A stretch of DNA of 7,597 nucleotides from Candidatus Woesearchaeota archaeon. Lineage in GTDB: Archaea; Nanobdellota; Nanobdellia; Woesearchaeales; UBA11576. The stretch is from positions 1 to 7,597 of the forward strand of contig JACRKM010000135.1 in NCBI GenBank assembly GCA_016219765.1, in the 5' to 3' direction. The notes below the pieces were generated by a model. That model did no database searches. It saw only the letters and a program-made list of their open reading frames with translations, and was not told where the DNA came from. The translations under genes were made by a program, and so were the position numbers. Positions 1-5,050 of this stretch are shown here, one piece after another. The stretch's first letter is position 1, and each line of letters opens with the position of its first letter.

Positions 1-360
1 TCTCGCGCGCTTGAAACGGCTTAAAGTCTTTCTTGCGCTCTCTTGGACGATTCTTTTAACAGGAATCGGACTTGTTCCAACTTTTGCTGTTGCCCGTCCT
101 GCAATAATAAGCTTTGCAGGCTTAACAACCTTCCCGCCCCGCCATTTCGGAATTGCAGTGCCTGCAACAAGAAGCGCCTTATCGATATTGTAATGCAGAA
201 CTCTGCCAAATCTTTTTCTGTAGTATGCAGCAAGTGCATTTCCTGCATTTTCACATACGAGATCACAGATCGTATCCGGGTGACCGTGCCCTTTGCATTC
301 CACAAACTCAACAGAAGCATCTCTTGGGTCCTCTTTTAATCGATCGATTACGACATCCAT
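1..360 (-). CDS. mat: S-adenosylmethionine synthetase, archaeal type (N-terminal part, cut by window edge)
   Basis: This enzyme makes S-adenosylmethionine from methionine and ATP in the cytosol. The 120 visible residues match the start of the archaeal methionine adenosyltransferase family, which is distinct from bacterial MetK. A KGHGHPD motif lies at residues 23-29, HYNIDKALLV at 56-65 and a glycine-rich stretch ending IIAGRAT at 85-91, in the same order and spacing as in the Methanocaldococcus enzyme as I remember it. Family members are about 400 residues, so roughly the first 30% is present and the rest lies beyond position 1. The ATG at 360-358 is chosen because a TATA box sits about 29 nt upstream, giving a leaderless mRNA, and because the alignment begins there. 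The gene is divergent from the HNH gene and has the balanced base composition of core genes. Confidence 0.92.
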   Translation of the reverse strand, partial: MDVVIDRLKEDPRDASVEFVECKGHGHPDTICDLVCENAGNALAAYYRKRFGRVLHYNIDKALLVAGTAIPKWRGGKVVKPAKLIIAGRATAKVGTSPIPVKRIVQESARKTLSRFKRAR

Positions 361-383
361 GCAAGAAAATATGGGGCAGGCTG

Positions 384-394
384 GTTTAAATAGT
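384..394 (-). promoter_or_regulatory. TATA box of the S-adenosylmethionine synthetase gene (leaderless)
   Basis: Read on the minus strand, this is CTATTTAAACC. Its centre lies about 29 nt before the ATG at 360, so transcription should begin at or within a few bases of the start codon. There is no Shine-Dalgarno sequence between the two, which fits a leaderless message. Confidence 0.6.
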
Positions 395-462
395 TTGCTT
401 GCGCGAGCATGATTGAAGCCAGGGCTTTAGACCCTCAGTTCGCTACGCTCACCATAAACAGA

Positions 463-473
463 AAATTTAAAAA
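463..473 (+). promoter_or_regulatory. TATA box of the HNH gene (leaderless)
   Basis: The sequence AAATTTAAAAA is centred about 29 nt before the ATG at 497, the distance expected for a transcript starting on or next to the start codon. No Shine-Dalgarno-like purine run lies between them. Confidence 0.55.
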
Positions 474-496
474 GAATTCAATCAAAATAATGGATA

Positions 497-1051
497 ATGG
501 TAGATTCAGGAGATAAAATTCAATTCATTCCTTTAATTGTAGGATTAATTGCAATCATATTTCTCGGCTACATTGTTAAGATTCTGATAGTACCGCCAGA
601 ATATCAAGTTTATTTGTACATCTTCAGTGGTTTAATCGTTATTGGTATTGGAATTATGATATATTTTTGCATCAAGAATTTAGAATTCAGAGAAAAAACC
701 CTTTCTGTTATTAAGAAATTACTTGCAGGAATCAGTAAAATTGGACTTGATGTTCTCAAAAATATGAAAAAAGGAGAAAGAAAAGGCAAGAAAACAAGAG
801 TTCCAACATCCCCCGCATTAAAGAATAAAGTTTATTATGTTGCGGGTGGAAAATGTCAGGAATGCGGGAAGAAAGGAAATTTAAAAATTCACCACATAGA
901 TGAAAATCCTTCAAATAATAACATTACCAATTTAGTTCTTCTATGTGGAAATCATCATGATGATGCAGATAAAGGAGTCATACCAAAATGGAGACTCAAA
1001 AATATTAGAGATAAACAAGCAACTCCCGACCACACATCTTATGCAAAATAG
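497..1051 (+). CDS. two-helix membrane protein with C-terminal HNH nuclease domain
   Basis: A 184-residue protein. Two hydrophobic helices span about residues 10-32 and 38-59. A basic linker (about 90-101, rich in Lys and Arg) follows, and then an HNH domain at about 110-172. The domain shows the zinc pair C120-x2-C123, the catalytic-type HH at 132-133, the conserved Asn of TNLVLLC (N145), and the second metal pair C150 and H153. These are the standard landmarks of HNH endonucleases, which cut DNA, so the active site appears intact. The arrangement would hold the nuclease at the cytoplasmic face of the membrane. The ATG at 497 is the first start after an in-frame stop at 488 and is correctly placed for the TATA box. 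Codon use is AT-rich, unlike the flanking core genes. A defence or mobile-element role is inferred. The specific target cannot be read from the sequence. Confidence 0.83.
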   Translation: MVDSGDKIQFIPLIVGLIAIIFLGYIVKILIVPPEYQVYLYIFSGLIVIGIGIMIYFCIKNLEFREKTLSVIKKLLAGISKIGLDVLKNMKKGERKGKKTRVPTSPALKNKVYYVAGGKCQECGKKGNLKIHHIDENPSNNNITNLVLLCGNHHDDADKGVIPKWRLKNIRDKQATPDHTSYAK

Positions 1052-1391
1052 AATTGCCCCTTAATTCTTTGACTTTACGTATCGCTTCGCTCTTTATATA
1101 GTCGGACTTCAGATTTACTCTGCGGACGCAGGTTTTCGGAACTTCGTAACCAAAAACGAAACTGACAGGATTAAATCCAATCGAGATCTGCTCAGATTTA
1201 GTTGATTTTTTGAAATAATCTCTATCTTTACCATATTTACAGAACTTGGTTACACTATTGCAATCTCTTGAAACAATTGACCATCTTTGTTGTTTACAAG
1301 AAACATCAATTTTTATCGTAGCGTTTTCAACAGAGTCAGAAATATTTGCATCTGGTTTAGCGGTTGTTGGATAAGTCGTTTGTAGCTCTGT
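1005..1391 (-). pseudogene. start-less 128-codon reading frame, probable gene remnant
   Basis: Reading the minus strand from just after a TAA at 1394-1392 to a TAA at 1007-1005 gives 128 uninterrupted codons with no ATG, GTG or TTG near the beginning; the first Met is residue 119. Such a long open frame is not expected by chance in DNA this AT-rich. Its translation looks protein-like: a Thr/Ser/Pro-rich beginning, then mixed beta-type sequence with five Cys (about 32, 44, 51, 88, 120) and a WSIVSRDCNSVTKFC stretch. It resembles the body of a small secreted or membrane-anchored protein that has lost its N-terminus. I do not recognise the family. It overlaps the last 44 nt of the HNH gene on the other strand. 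Chance openness is the main alternative. The 1052-1469 stretch holds no other gene that I can see. Confidence 0.4.
1050..1068 (+). terminator. weak hairpin at the end of the HNH gene
   Basis: AGAATT and AATTCT form a perfect 6-bp stem around a 7-nt loop, starting inside the TAG stop codon. A moderately T-rich stretch follows. The stem is AT-rich and weak, so this is a tentative terminator only. Confidence 0.25.
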
Positions 1392-1469
1392 TTATTTTGA
1401 ACTTATTTCAGTTTCGAGCCAACAAATTTGATGTAATAAATTTTTCACTACAAGAAAACGTGAAGATTT

Positions 1470-1628
1470 TTATTTTAATCTAAGATGTTCGGGTAATTTT
1501 TTAACTAGTTCTTTTACTTCTTTCTCATGCTTTTCTAGGATAGCCCTATCTACCTTGGAGATTATCTCTAAAAATCTTGTTGCATCTTTCCCCTCTAACT
1601 CTGGAGTTTGTTCGATAGCTTTAGCCAT
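1470..1628 (-). CDS. 52-residue antitoxin-like small protein
   Basis: A short gene coding for 52 residues. It begins MAKAIEQTPELEGKDATRFL and continues as a highly charged, mostly helical sequence rich in Glu and Lys (about residues 18-45). The N-terminal pattern, a short basic start, then TP-x-L-x-GKDA and an aromatic residue, resembles small archaeal and bacterial proteins that I recall lying beside toxin genes. This recall is from memory and was not checked. The ATG at 1628 has no Shine-Dalgarno sequence but lies about 33 nt after a TATA box, giving a very short leader. It follows the GNAT gene on the same strand with an 84-nt AT-rich gap. A role as the antitoxin of that GNAT is inference only, and the order (small gene second, with its own promoter) is not the usual one. 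Confidence 0.6.
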   Translation of the reverse strand: MAKAIEQTPELEGKDATRFLEIISKVDRAILEKHEKEVKELVKKLPEHLRLK

Positions 1629-1652
1629 TTTTTCTTACTTGTTTTATTGTTA

Positions 1653-1666
1653 TATTGTATATAAAA
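1653..1666 (-). promoter_or_regulatory. TATA box of the 52-residue gene
   Basis: On the minus strand this reads TTTTATATACAATA within a very AT-rich gap. The TTTATATA core is centred about 33 nt before the ATG at 1628, so a leader of about 6 nt is expected. The surrounding DNA is so AT-rich that chance matches are likely, hence the modest confidence. Confidence 0.4.
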
Positions 1667-1711
1667 TTTTTATTATATTATATATAACATTTTCTAGTAT
1701 TTCAGTCTTTT

Positions 1712-2335
1712 CTATTTATAAGCTTTGGGGTCATTCCCGACGGTTCTGTTAATATCATAAAACATAGGTATTGCCTCAACGTCTTCTTTGGCGAGCAAAT
1801 CTTTTGTTTTCTCATCATTATGAGAAAAGCAAAAACCCATTTTTAAATACCATTTATACGCGCCAGTGTTCTTTTTGGCATGCGTCGTAATGACCCTACA
1901 CCCCACAGTATTCTTCAATTCGCTTGCGTTATTCAGTACTGAAGCAAACATTAGTCTGCCTAACCCATGATATTCGGACGTCTCTAATTGGCTGTTATAA
2001 TTATCGCTTACGCACATTCTACCAATTTTAAGGGCTGGAACAGACATATATGGTTCTTCTGTTTTATCCTTAAACTGAACTAAAAAAGGGTTTCCTTTTT
2101 CTATCTTCAGTGATTGTTTATCCGTCAGTAATGTAACATATCCAGCCAGAACATCGCCGTGAAAAAAAAGATACGTTTTCGAAAAATTAATGGAATGCTC
2201 ACGTAAAGCTTTTTCTTTTAAAAAAGCATCAAGCTCTTTAGATACTGATGATGAAAAAGTCGCTATTTTATGACTATTTTCTCCTGTCAGTTTCTCGAAG
2301 CGAATATCTTCAGGCTTTAGTTGTATCTTAGTCAT
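1712..2335 (-). CDS. GNAT-family N-acetyltransferase, TacT-toxin-like
   Basis: A 207-residue acetyltransferase expected to transfer acetyl from acetyl-CoA to an amine. Landmarks in order: a SKELDAFLKEKA segment at 32-43, resembling the LDxxL region of TacT/AtaT-type GNAT toxins; TYLFFHGDVLAGYVTL at 54-69 as the first central strands; PALKIGRMCVS at 100-110; the acetyl-CoA pyrophosphate loop YHGLGR at 121-126; VITTHAKKN at 148-156; and YKWYLKMGF at 160-168, with the tyrosine (Y163) that commonly acts in catalysis. It is somewhat longer than typical 160-170-residue toxins because of an insertion at about 75-98 and a C-terminal tail. TacT-like enzymes acetylate aminoacyl-tRNA and are paired with RHH antitoxins, and no RHH gene adjoins here. 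A housekeeping or resistance acetyltransferase remains possible. Composition is AT-rich like its neighbours. Confidence 0.87.
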   Translation of the reverse strand: MTKIQLKPEDIRFEKLTGENSHKIATFSSSVSKELDAFLKEKALREHSINFSKTYLFFHGDVLAGYVTLLTDKQSLKIEKGNPFLVQFKDKTEEPYMSVPALKIGRMCVSDNYNSQLETSEYHGLGRLMFASVLNNASELKNTVGCRVITTHAKKNTGAYKWYLKMGFCFSHNDEKTKDLLAKEDVEAIPMFYDINRTVGNDPKAYK

Positions 2336-2362
2336 TCCGTTTTTGGCGTGGTTATTGCTCTC

Positions 2363-2374
2363 TTTTAAATTTTA
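2363..2374 (-). promoter_or_regulatory. TATA box of the GNAT gene
   Basis: TAAAATTTAAAA on the minus strand is centred about 32 nt before the ATG at 2335, predicting a leader of only a few bases. No Shine-Dalgarno sequence precedes the ATG. Confidence 0.5.
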
Positions 2375-2387
2375 TGACTTTTATAAC

Positions 2388-2449
2388 TGAAAAAATACAA
2401 AAACTCCTTCGTGATTTGAAAACCCGCCGCTCCCACGGCGTTTTCAGAT
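2388..2449 (-). terminator. hairpin followed by U-tracts, end of the Gly/Arg-rich gene
   Basis: Bases 2414-2449 form a long hairpin: ATTTGAAAAC pairs with GTTTTCAGAT (one G-T pair), a 2-base bulge follows, and then a GCCG/CGGC stem closes a CTCCCA loop. Read in the direction of the upstream minus-strand gene, the hairpin is followed within about 10 nt by two T-rich runs (GTTTTTGTATTTTTTCAG at 2388-2405), which suits archaeal termination. It lies 28 nt after the TAG at 2477 and marks the composition change at the edge of the AT-rich stretch. Confidence 0.5.
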
Positions 2450-2476
2450 AAGAAACCAAGAAAAGATCAGGCGCCG

Positions 2477-3007
2477 CTACTGCACTTGATGCTTCTTTAT
2501 GACATCTGCAAGAAATCCATACTGCTTGCGCGTCTCAAACTTTCCCGGCTGCTCCGTACGGATCATGCCACCATACACAGGAAACTCGTCAGGCAATCTT
2601 AGTTTCAACTTCAGTTCTCCAAGGTGAGGAAAGAACAGCTTCTCTGCAGTTTCATCGACGCGAAAGTCAAAGCCGACGTAGAAGTAGACACCATCTGCAT
2701 CGACGAATCCGCGGACTGTTGTTTCTATAAACATATCATTAGGGCCTTTCACCCAGCCTTGATCCCGAAACCACTTCGCGTGAGAATACGTGGCTTTGGG
2801 AGGAGCAAAGTTGAGCTTTCCATCATGGATCGCGAACATGATACGGGACTGATTAAATACAGAAGACTGCCTTGGTTTCTCCATGCGCGGCCGGCCTCGA
2901 AAACCTTGGCCTCTGCGCGGCGCACCCGGATTTCCTTGATAATTTCCTTGATAAGAACCAAATCTTGCATCTTGCGATCTTTTGTTCGATTGTGAAAAGT
3001 ACGGCAC
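2477..3007 (-). CDS. Gly/Arg-rich N-terminus with a conserved-looking C-terminal domain, function unknown
   Basis: A 176-residue protein. Residues 1-50 are low-complexity and basic (Gly, Arg, Gln, Asn, Pro) with a YQGN repeat at 19-26 and RGQGFRGRPR at 32-41, resembling RGG-type RNA-binding tails. Residues about 53-172 look folded and beta-rich: IMFAIHDGKLNFAP (55-68), SHAKWFRDQGW (75-85), TTVRGFVDADGVYFYVG (96-112). I recall similar SH-x-x-W-F and RGF...YFY patterns in uncharacterised bacterial and phage proteins, but cannot name the family. The start is GTG at 3007: no ATG exists upstream in frame before a stop, and GGGGG lies 6 nt before the GTG. It has balanced composition and its own promoter, and is divergent from glucose dehydrogenase. 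An RNA- or nucleic-acid-binding role is inferred only from the basic tail. Confidence 0.82.
   Translation of the reverse strand: MPYFSQSNKRSQDARFGSYQGNYQGNPGAPRRGQGFRGRPRMEKPRQSSVFNQSRIMFAIHDGKLNFAPPKATYSHAKWFRDQGWVKGPNDMFIETTVRGFVDADGVYFYVGFDFRVDETAEKLFFPHLGELKLKLRLPDEFPVYGGMIRTEQPGKFETRKQYGFLADVIKKHQVQ
2930..2953 (-). repeat. perfect 12-nt tandem duplication coding YQGN twice
   Basis: The 12-nt unit TATCAAGGAAAT (minus strand) occurs twice head to tail with no mismatch, giving two copies of Tyr-Gln-Gly-Asn in the low-complexity tail. The identity at third codon positions points to a recent in-frame slippage or duplication. Confidence 0.8.
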
Positions 3008-3013
3008 GGAATT

Positions 3014-3053
3014 CCCCCAATAAGGCTCTGGAAAACAGTTCTGTATTAAAAAT
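3014..3053 (-). promoter_or_regulatory. promoter and Shine-Dalgarno of the Gly/Arg-rich gene
   Basis: On the minus strand an ATTTTTAATAC TATA-like box (3043-3053) is followed about 26 nt later by an expected start of transcription near 3022. GGGGG (3018-3014) then lies 6 nt before the GTG start and supports GTG as the initiator. Confidence 0.45.
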
Positions 3054-3100
3054 GTTGCTTTTTTGTTCTGCTAACCTATTGTTGGCAAAGCAAATGAGAA

Positions 3101-3110
3101 ATATTTAATA
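3101..3110 (+). promoter_or_regulatory. TATA box of glucose dehydrogenase (leaderless)
   Basis: ATATTTAATA, preceded by the purine-rich GAGAA expected of a TFB recognition element, is centred about 28 nt before the ATG at 3134. The transcript should begin at the start codon, and no Shine-Dalgarno sequence is seen. Confidence 0.65.
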
Positions 3111-3133
3111 ACAGCGCCCCGTGCGTATGATAT

Positions 3134-4207
3134 ATGAAAGCGCTCGCGGTCACTCCCAGGAAGAAGTATAGCGCCCATCTTCGCGATGTGCCTGTTCCAG
3201 ACATCGGTGATAGTGAGGTGCTTGTTCGCAGTGTGCGTGCAGGTGTCTGCGGCACTGATCGTGAGATTCATGAGGGCCTCTATGGATCGGCGCCTCGCGG
3301 TGTTGACTATCTCGTGCTGGGACACGAGTCTAGCGGGATTGTAGAGTCGGTAGGGCGAAGCGTTCACGGTTTTGAGAAAGGCCAGTATGTTGTTCGGGCA
3401 GTACGACGACCATGTGATGGCTGCGCAAATTGCTCGGCAGGCGCTAACGATATGTGTTCTTCAGGGAATTTTTCTGAATCGGGCATTAAGGAGCTTCATG
3501 GATGCATGGCAGAGTACTTTAAAGACGAATCACGTTACCTGATTCAGATTCCTGCAGACCTGGGCGGCGTTAGTGTTCTTCTTGAGCCGTTGAGTGTTGT
3601 TGAGAAAGTTCTTCGGCAGGCACGCACGATTCAGCAGCGCCTGGTGTGGCGGCCGAAGACTGCAATGGTGATTGGCGCCGGGCCCATTGGCATTCTTCAG
3701 GCGATGCTGCTCATAAACGAAGGCATGGACGTATACGTTGCTGCACGCAGTGCGCCCGGGAATTTGAAGTCGCGGCTTGCAGAGTCGATTGGCGCAGCTT
3801 ATGTCAGCACATCGTGCACTTCGTTCGAAAATATTGTGAAGCAAATAGGCAGCCTTGATTTTGTCGTCGAGGCATCAGGGGATTCGTCGATGGCATTTCA
3901 AGCTATCGATGCTGCAGGGAATAATGGTGTAGTGTGCCTGACAAGCATTACTTGCGGTAATAAAGAAGTCTCTGTTCCTTCCGACAAGGTTAACTTGAAT
4001 GCCGTGCTGGGAAATAAAGTGGTGTTCGGGTCGGTGAACGCCAACATCATTGATCATTATAATGGAGTCAGAAGTTTAAAGAAGTTCATGGATCGCTGGC
4101 CAGATGTTGTGAACGCGATGTTCACGCACAGAGTTCCACTGCAGCAGTATGAACGCGCTTTCGAGTCCAGAAGCGATGACATCAAGACGACGATTGAGAT
4201 ATCTTGA
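3134..4207 (+). CDS. gdh: glucose 1-dehydrogenase, archaeal zinc-dependent MDR type
   Basis: A 357-residue medium-chain dehydrogenase, the normal length for archaeal glucose dehydrogenases, which oxidise glucose (often also galactose or other aldoses) to the lactone with NAD(P)+ in the Entner-Doudoroff route. Catalytic-zinc residues are C39 (GVCGTD), H64 and E65 (LGHES). A structural-zinc set C94, C97, C100 and C108 follows the VRRP motif typical of this subfamily. GLHG-like ELHGCMAEYF (120-129), LLEPLSVVEK (149-158) and the C-terminal DDIKTTIEI ending are shared with the Haloferax and Thermoplasma enzymes as I recall them. The Rossmann loop is GAGPIG at 181-186. The next strand ends AARSA, which lacks an acidic residue and has an Arg, so NADP+ use is plausible (inference). 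It is transcribed alone, divergent from the Gly/Arg-rich gene and convergent with the P-loop kinase gene. The actual sugar could differ. Confidence 0.9.
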   Translation: MKALAVTPRKKYSAHLRDVPVPDIGDSEVLVRSVRAGVCGTDREIHEGLYGSAPRGVDYLVLGHESSGIVESVGRSVHGFEKGQYVVRAVRRPCDGCANCSAGANDMCSSGNFSESGIKELHGCMAEYFKDESRYLIQIPADLGGVSVLLEPLSVVEKVLRQARTIQQRLVWRPKTAMVIGAGPIGILQAMLLINEGMDVYVAARSAPGNLKSRLAESIGAAYVSTSCTSFENIVKQIGSLDFVVEASGDSSMAFQAIDAAGNNGVVCLTSITCGNKEVSVPSDKVNLNAVLGNKVVFGSVNANIIDHYNGVRSLKKFMDRWPDVVNAMFTHRVPLQQYERAFESRSDDIKTTIEIS

Positions 4208-4256
4208 TGTAACCTTAGTGTAACAGCGCACCCTTTCTTGGCTTTGCAGGCGCGGT

Positions 4257-4823
4257 TCAGACATGCCCACGCGTACTCAGGTAATGCAGTATTACAACGG
4301 CGGCTTGCTTTGCCGACAGCCTATTCGATTCCAGAACTATCTCTGCACGGGCGTTCTCCTCATAAGGGACATCGATACCCACCACTTCGCCAAGCCCGGG
4401 ATACTGCTTCTTTTTCTTCTTGCGCGCAAGCGCTTTCTTGTAAATCCCGTGCATGATAAAGCTTGAAGGGCGCTGCGCTTCACGACGGATACATACCTTA
4501 AGAGGACACTTAATGAATACTTCCACGAAGTTTTGCACGTTCTTACGCAGCCGGTCCCGCCACTCCTTCTTGTAACCGGTTGCGTCGATCAAGACGTTCT
4601 TGTTCTTCTTTGCCAGCTCGGTAGCGTCCTCGATCAGAATAGAATACACAAAATCACGCTCCTCAACATCATAGTGCGGCTTTCTGACAATTGTCTTACG
4701 GAATTTGTCAAGCTTCAAATACTCACACTTTACTCCTTGCTCTCGCAGAAGTTCAAGAAGCTCGCGAGAAATTGCGCTCTTCCCTGAACCAGGAAGGCCG
4801 GTGAGCCAGATAACAAAAGTCAT
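4257..4823 (-). CDS. P-loop kinase of the adenylylsulfate-kinase family, divergent
   Basis: A 188-residue P-loop kinase. The Walker A motif GLPGSGKS is at 9-16. The region matching the APS-kinase DGDNVR motif reads KLDKFR (37-42): the second Asp (D39) and the Arg (R42) are kept but the first Asp is Lys. NVLIDATGYKKEWRDRLR at 76-93 and CPLKVCIRRE at 106-115 correspond to family motifs. After the latter the usual short KGLYKKA segment is expanded by about ten residues, with a run of five Lys at 135-139. GIDVPYEEN at 149-157 matches the family's GIDxPYE ending. APS kinase phosphorylates adenylylsulfate for sulfate assimilation, but no other sulfur gene is visible and the changed motif makes a different substrate possible. 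The ATG at 4823 has a strong GGAGG 11 nt upstream. It lies downstream of the phosphotransferase-fold gene on the same strand. Confidence 0.87.
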   Translation of the reverse strand: MTFVIWLTGLPGSGKSAISRELLELLREQGVKCEYLKLDKFRKTIVRKPHYDVEERDFVYSILIEDATELAKKNKNVLIDATGYKKEWRDRLRKNVQNFVEVFIKCPLKVCIRREAQRPSSFIMHGIYKKALARKKKKKQYPGLGEVVGIDVPYEENARAEIVLESNRLSAKQAAVVILHYLSTRGHV

Positions 4824-4834
4824 GCACGCATCAA

Positions 4835-4877
4835 CCTCCTTTCATGACAATGCACAGAATAATCGCGCGTATAAAAG
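4835..4877 (-). promoter_or_regulatory. promoter and strong Shine-Dalgarno of the P-loop kinase gene
   Basis: CTTTTATA (minus strand, 4877-4870) predicts transcription from about 4847. The short leader then carries AAAGGAGGTTGAT, with GGAGG at 4839-4835, close to the archaeal anti-Shine-Dalgarno complement. This supports the ATG at 4823 and independent transcription from the upstream kinase gene. Confidence 0.55.
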
Positions 4878-4981
4878 AATTGCTGTGAGGAACGAAACGA
4901 TGCATTCATCTTATGATGGTCGATTCCTACAACGATTTGGTTTGTATCAGATACGTACACTTGGTATTGATATGACTAATT

Positions 4982-5006
4982 CATTATTTAAAGGTTTGCC
5001 CGGCAA
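4982..5006 (-). promoter_or_regulatory. orphan TATA-like box next to an 11-nt palindrome
   Basis: On the minus strand CCTTTAAATAATG (4994-4982) is a good TATA-like box, preceded directly by the palindrome TTGCC-x-GGCAA (4996-5006). Transcription would begin near 4963, about 140 nt before the kinase ATG, with no convincing gene in between. It could be a second promoter of the kinase gene with a regulator site, or serve a small RNA. Chance is possible. Confidence 0.3.
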
Positions 5007-5025
5007 CACCCGAAAACACGCATTT

Positions 5026-5050
5026 GGAACAACAAAGCACAAACAGAAAG
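5026..5050 (-). terminator. U-rich tract after the phosphotransferase-fold gene
   Basis: About 24 nt past the TGA at 5074, the minus strand reads CTTTCTGTTTGTGCTTTGTT, a pyrimidine-rich run of the kind used for archaeal termination without a strong hairpin. The evidence is weak. Confidence 0.3.

Larger units (their letters stand above)
455..2410. other. AT-rich accessory stretch (candidate genomic island)
   Basis: The bases from about 455 to 2410 are clearly more AT-rich than the S-adenosylmethionine synthetase gene on the left and everything from the Gly/Arg-rich gene rightwards. The genes inside (membrane HNH nuclease, start-less frame, antitoxin-like small protein, GNAT) are all accessory types and prefer A/T-ending codons. 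I see no transposase, integrase or clear terminal direct repeats, so the limits are approximate. The right limit falls near a strong hairpin at 2414-2449. Acquisition by transfer is an inference from composition and gene content. Confidence 0.5.

Noticed and set aside
11..339. Several small open frames on both strands at the left edge
   Set aside because: They are out-of-frame readings of the S-adenosylmethionine synthetase gene, whose minus-strand frame carries the conserved motifs.
1555..1752. Plus-strand 65-codon hydrophobic frame spanning the gap between the 52-residue gene and the GNAT gene
   Set aside because: Its Ile/Phe/Tyr-rich character comes from the AT-rich gap, it overlaps two better-supported minus-strand genes, and it has no initiation signal.
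3127..3136. ATG at 3127 as the start of glucose dehydrogenase
   Set aside because: It is in a different frame from the dehydrogenase; the ATG at 3134 is in frame and correctly spaced from the TATA box.
3530..3844. Minus-strand open frame of 104 codons inside glucose dehydrogenase
   Set aside because: It lies wholly opposite a complete dehydrogenase with all zinc ligands present and has no promoter or recognisable domain.
4820..4909. 29-codon upstream frame whose TGA overlaps the ATG of the P-loop kinase gene
   Set aside because: It contains the likely TATA box and the Shine-Dalgarno sequence of the kinase gene, so it would not be transcribed whole from that promoter. The length is within chance expectation.
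4911..4980. Possible C/D box guide RNA (ATGATGG box C-like sequence on the plus strand)
   Set aside because: No suitable D box (CTGA) lies at the right distance and no internal C'/D' pair was found.
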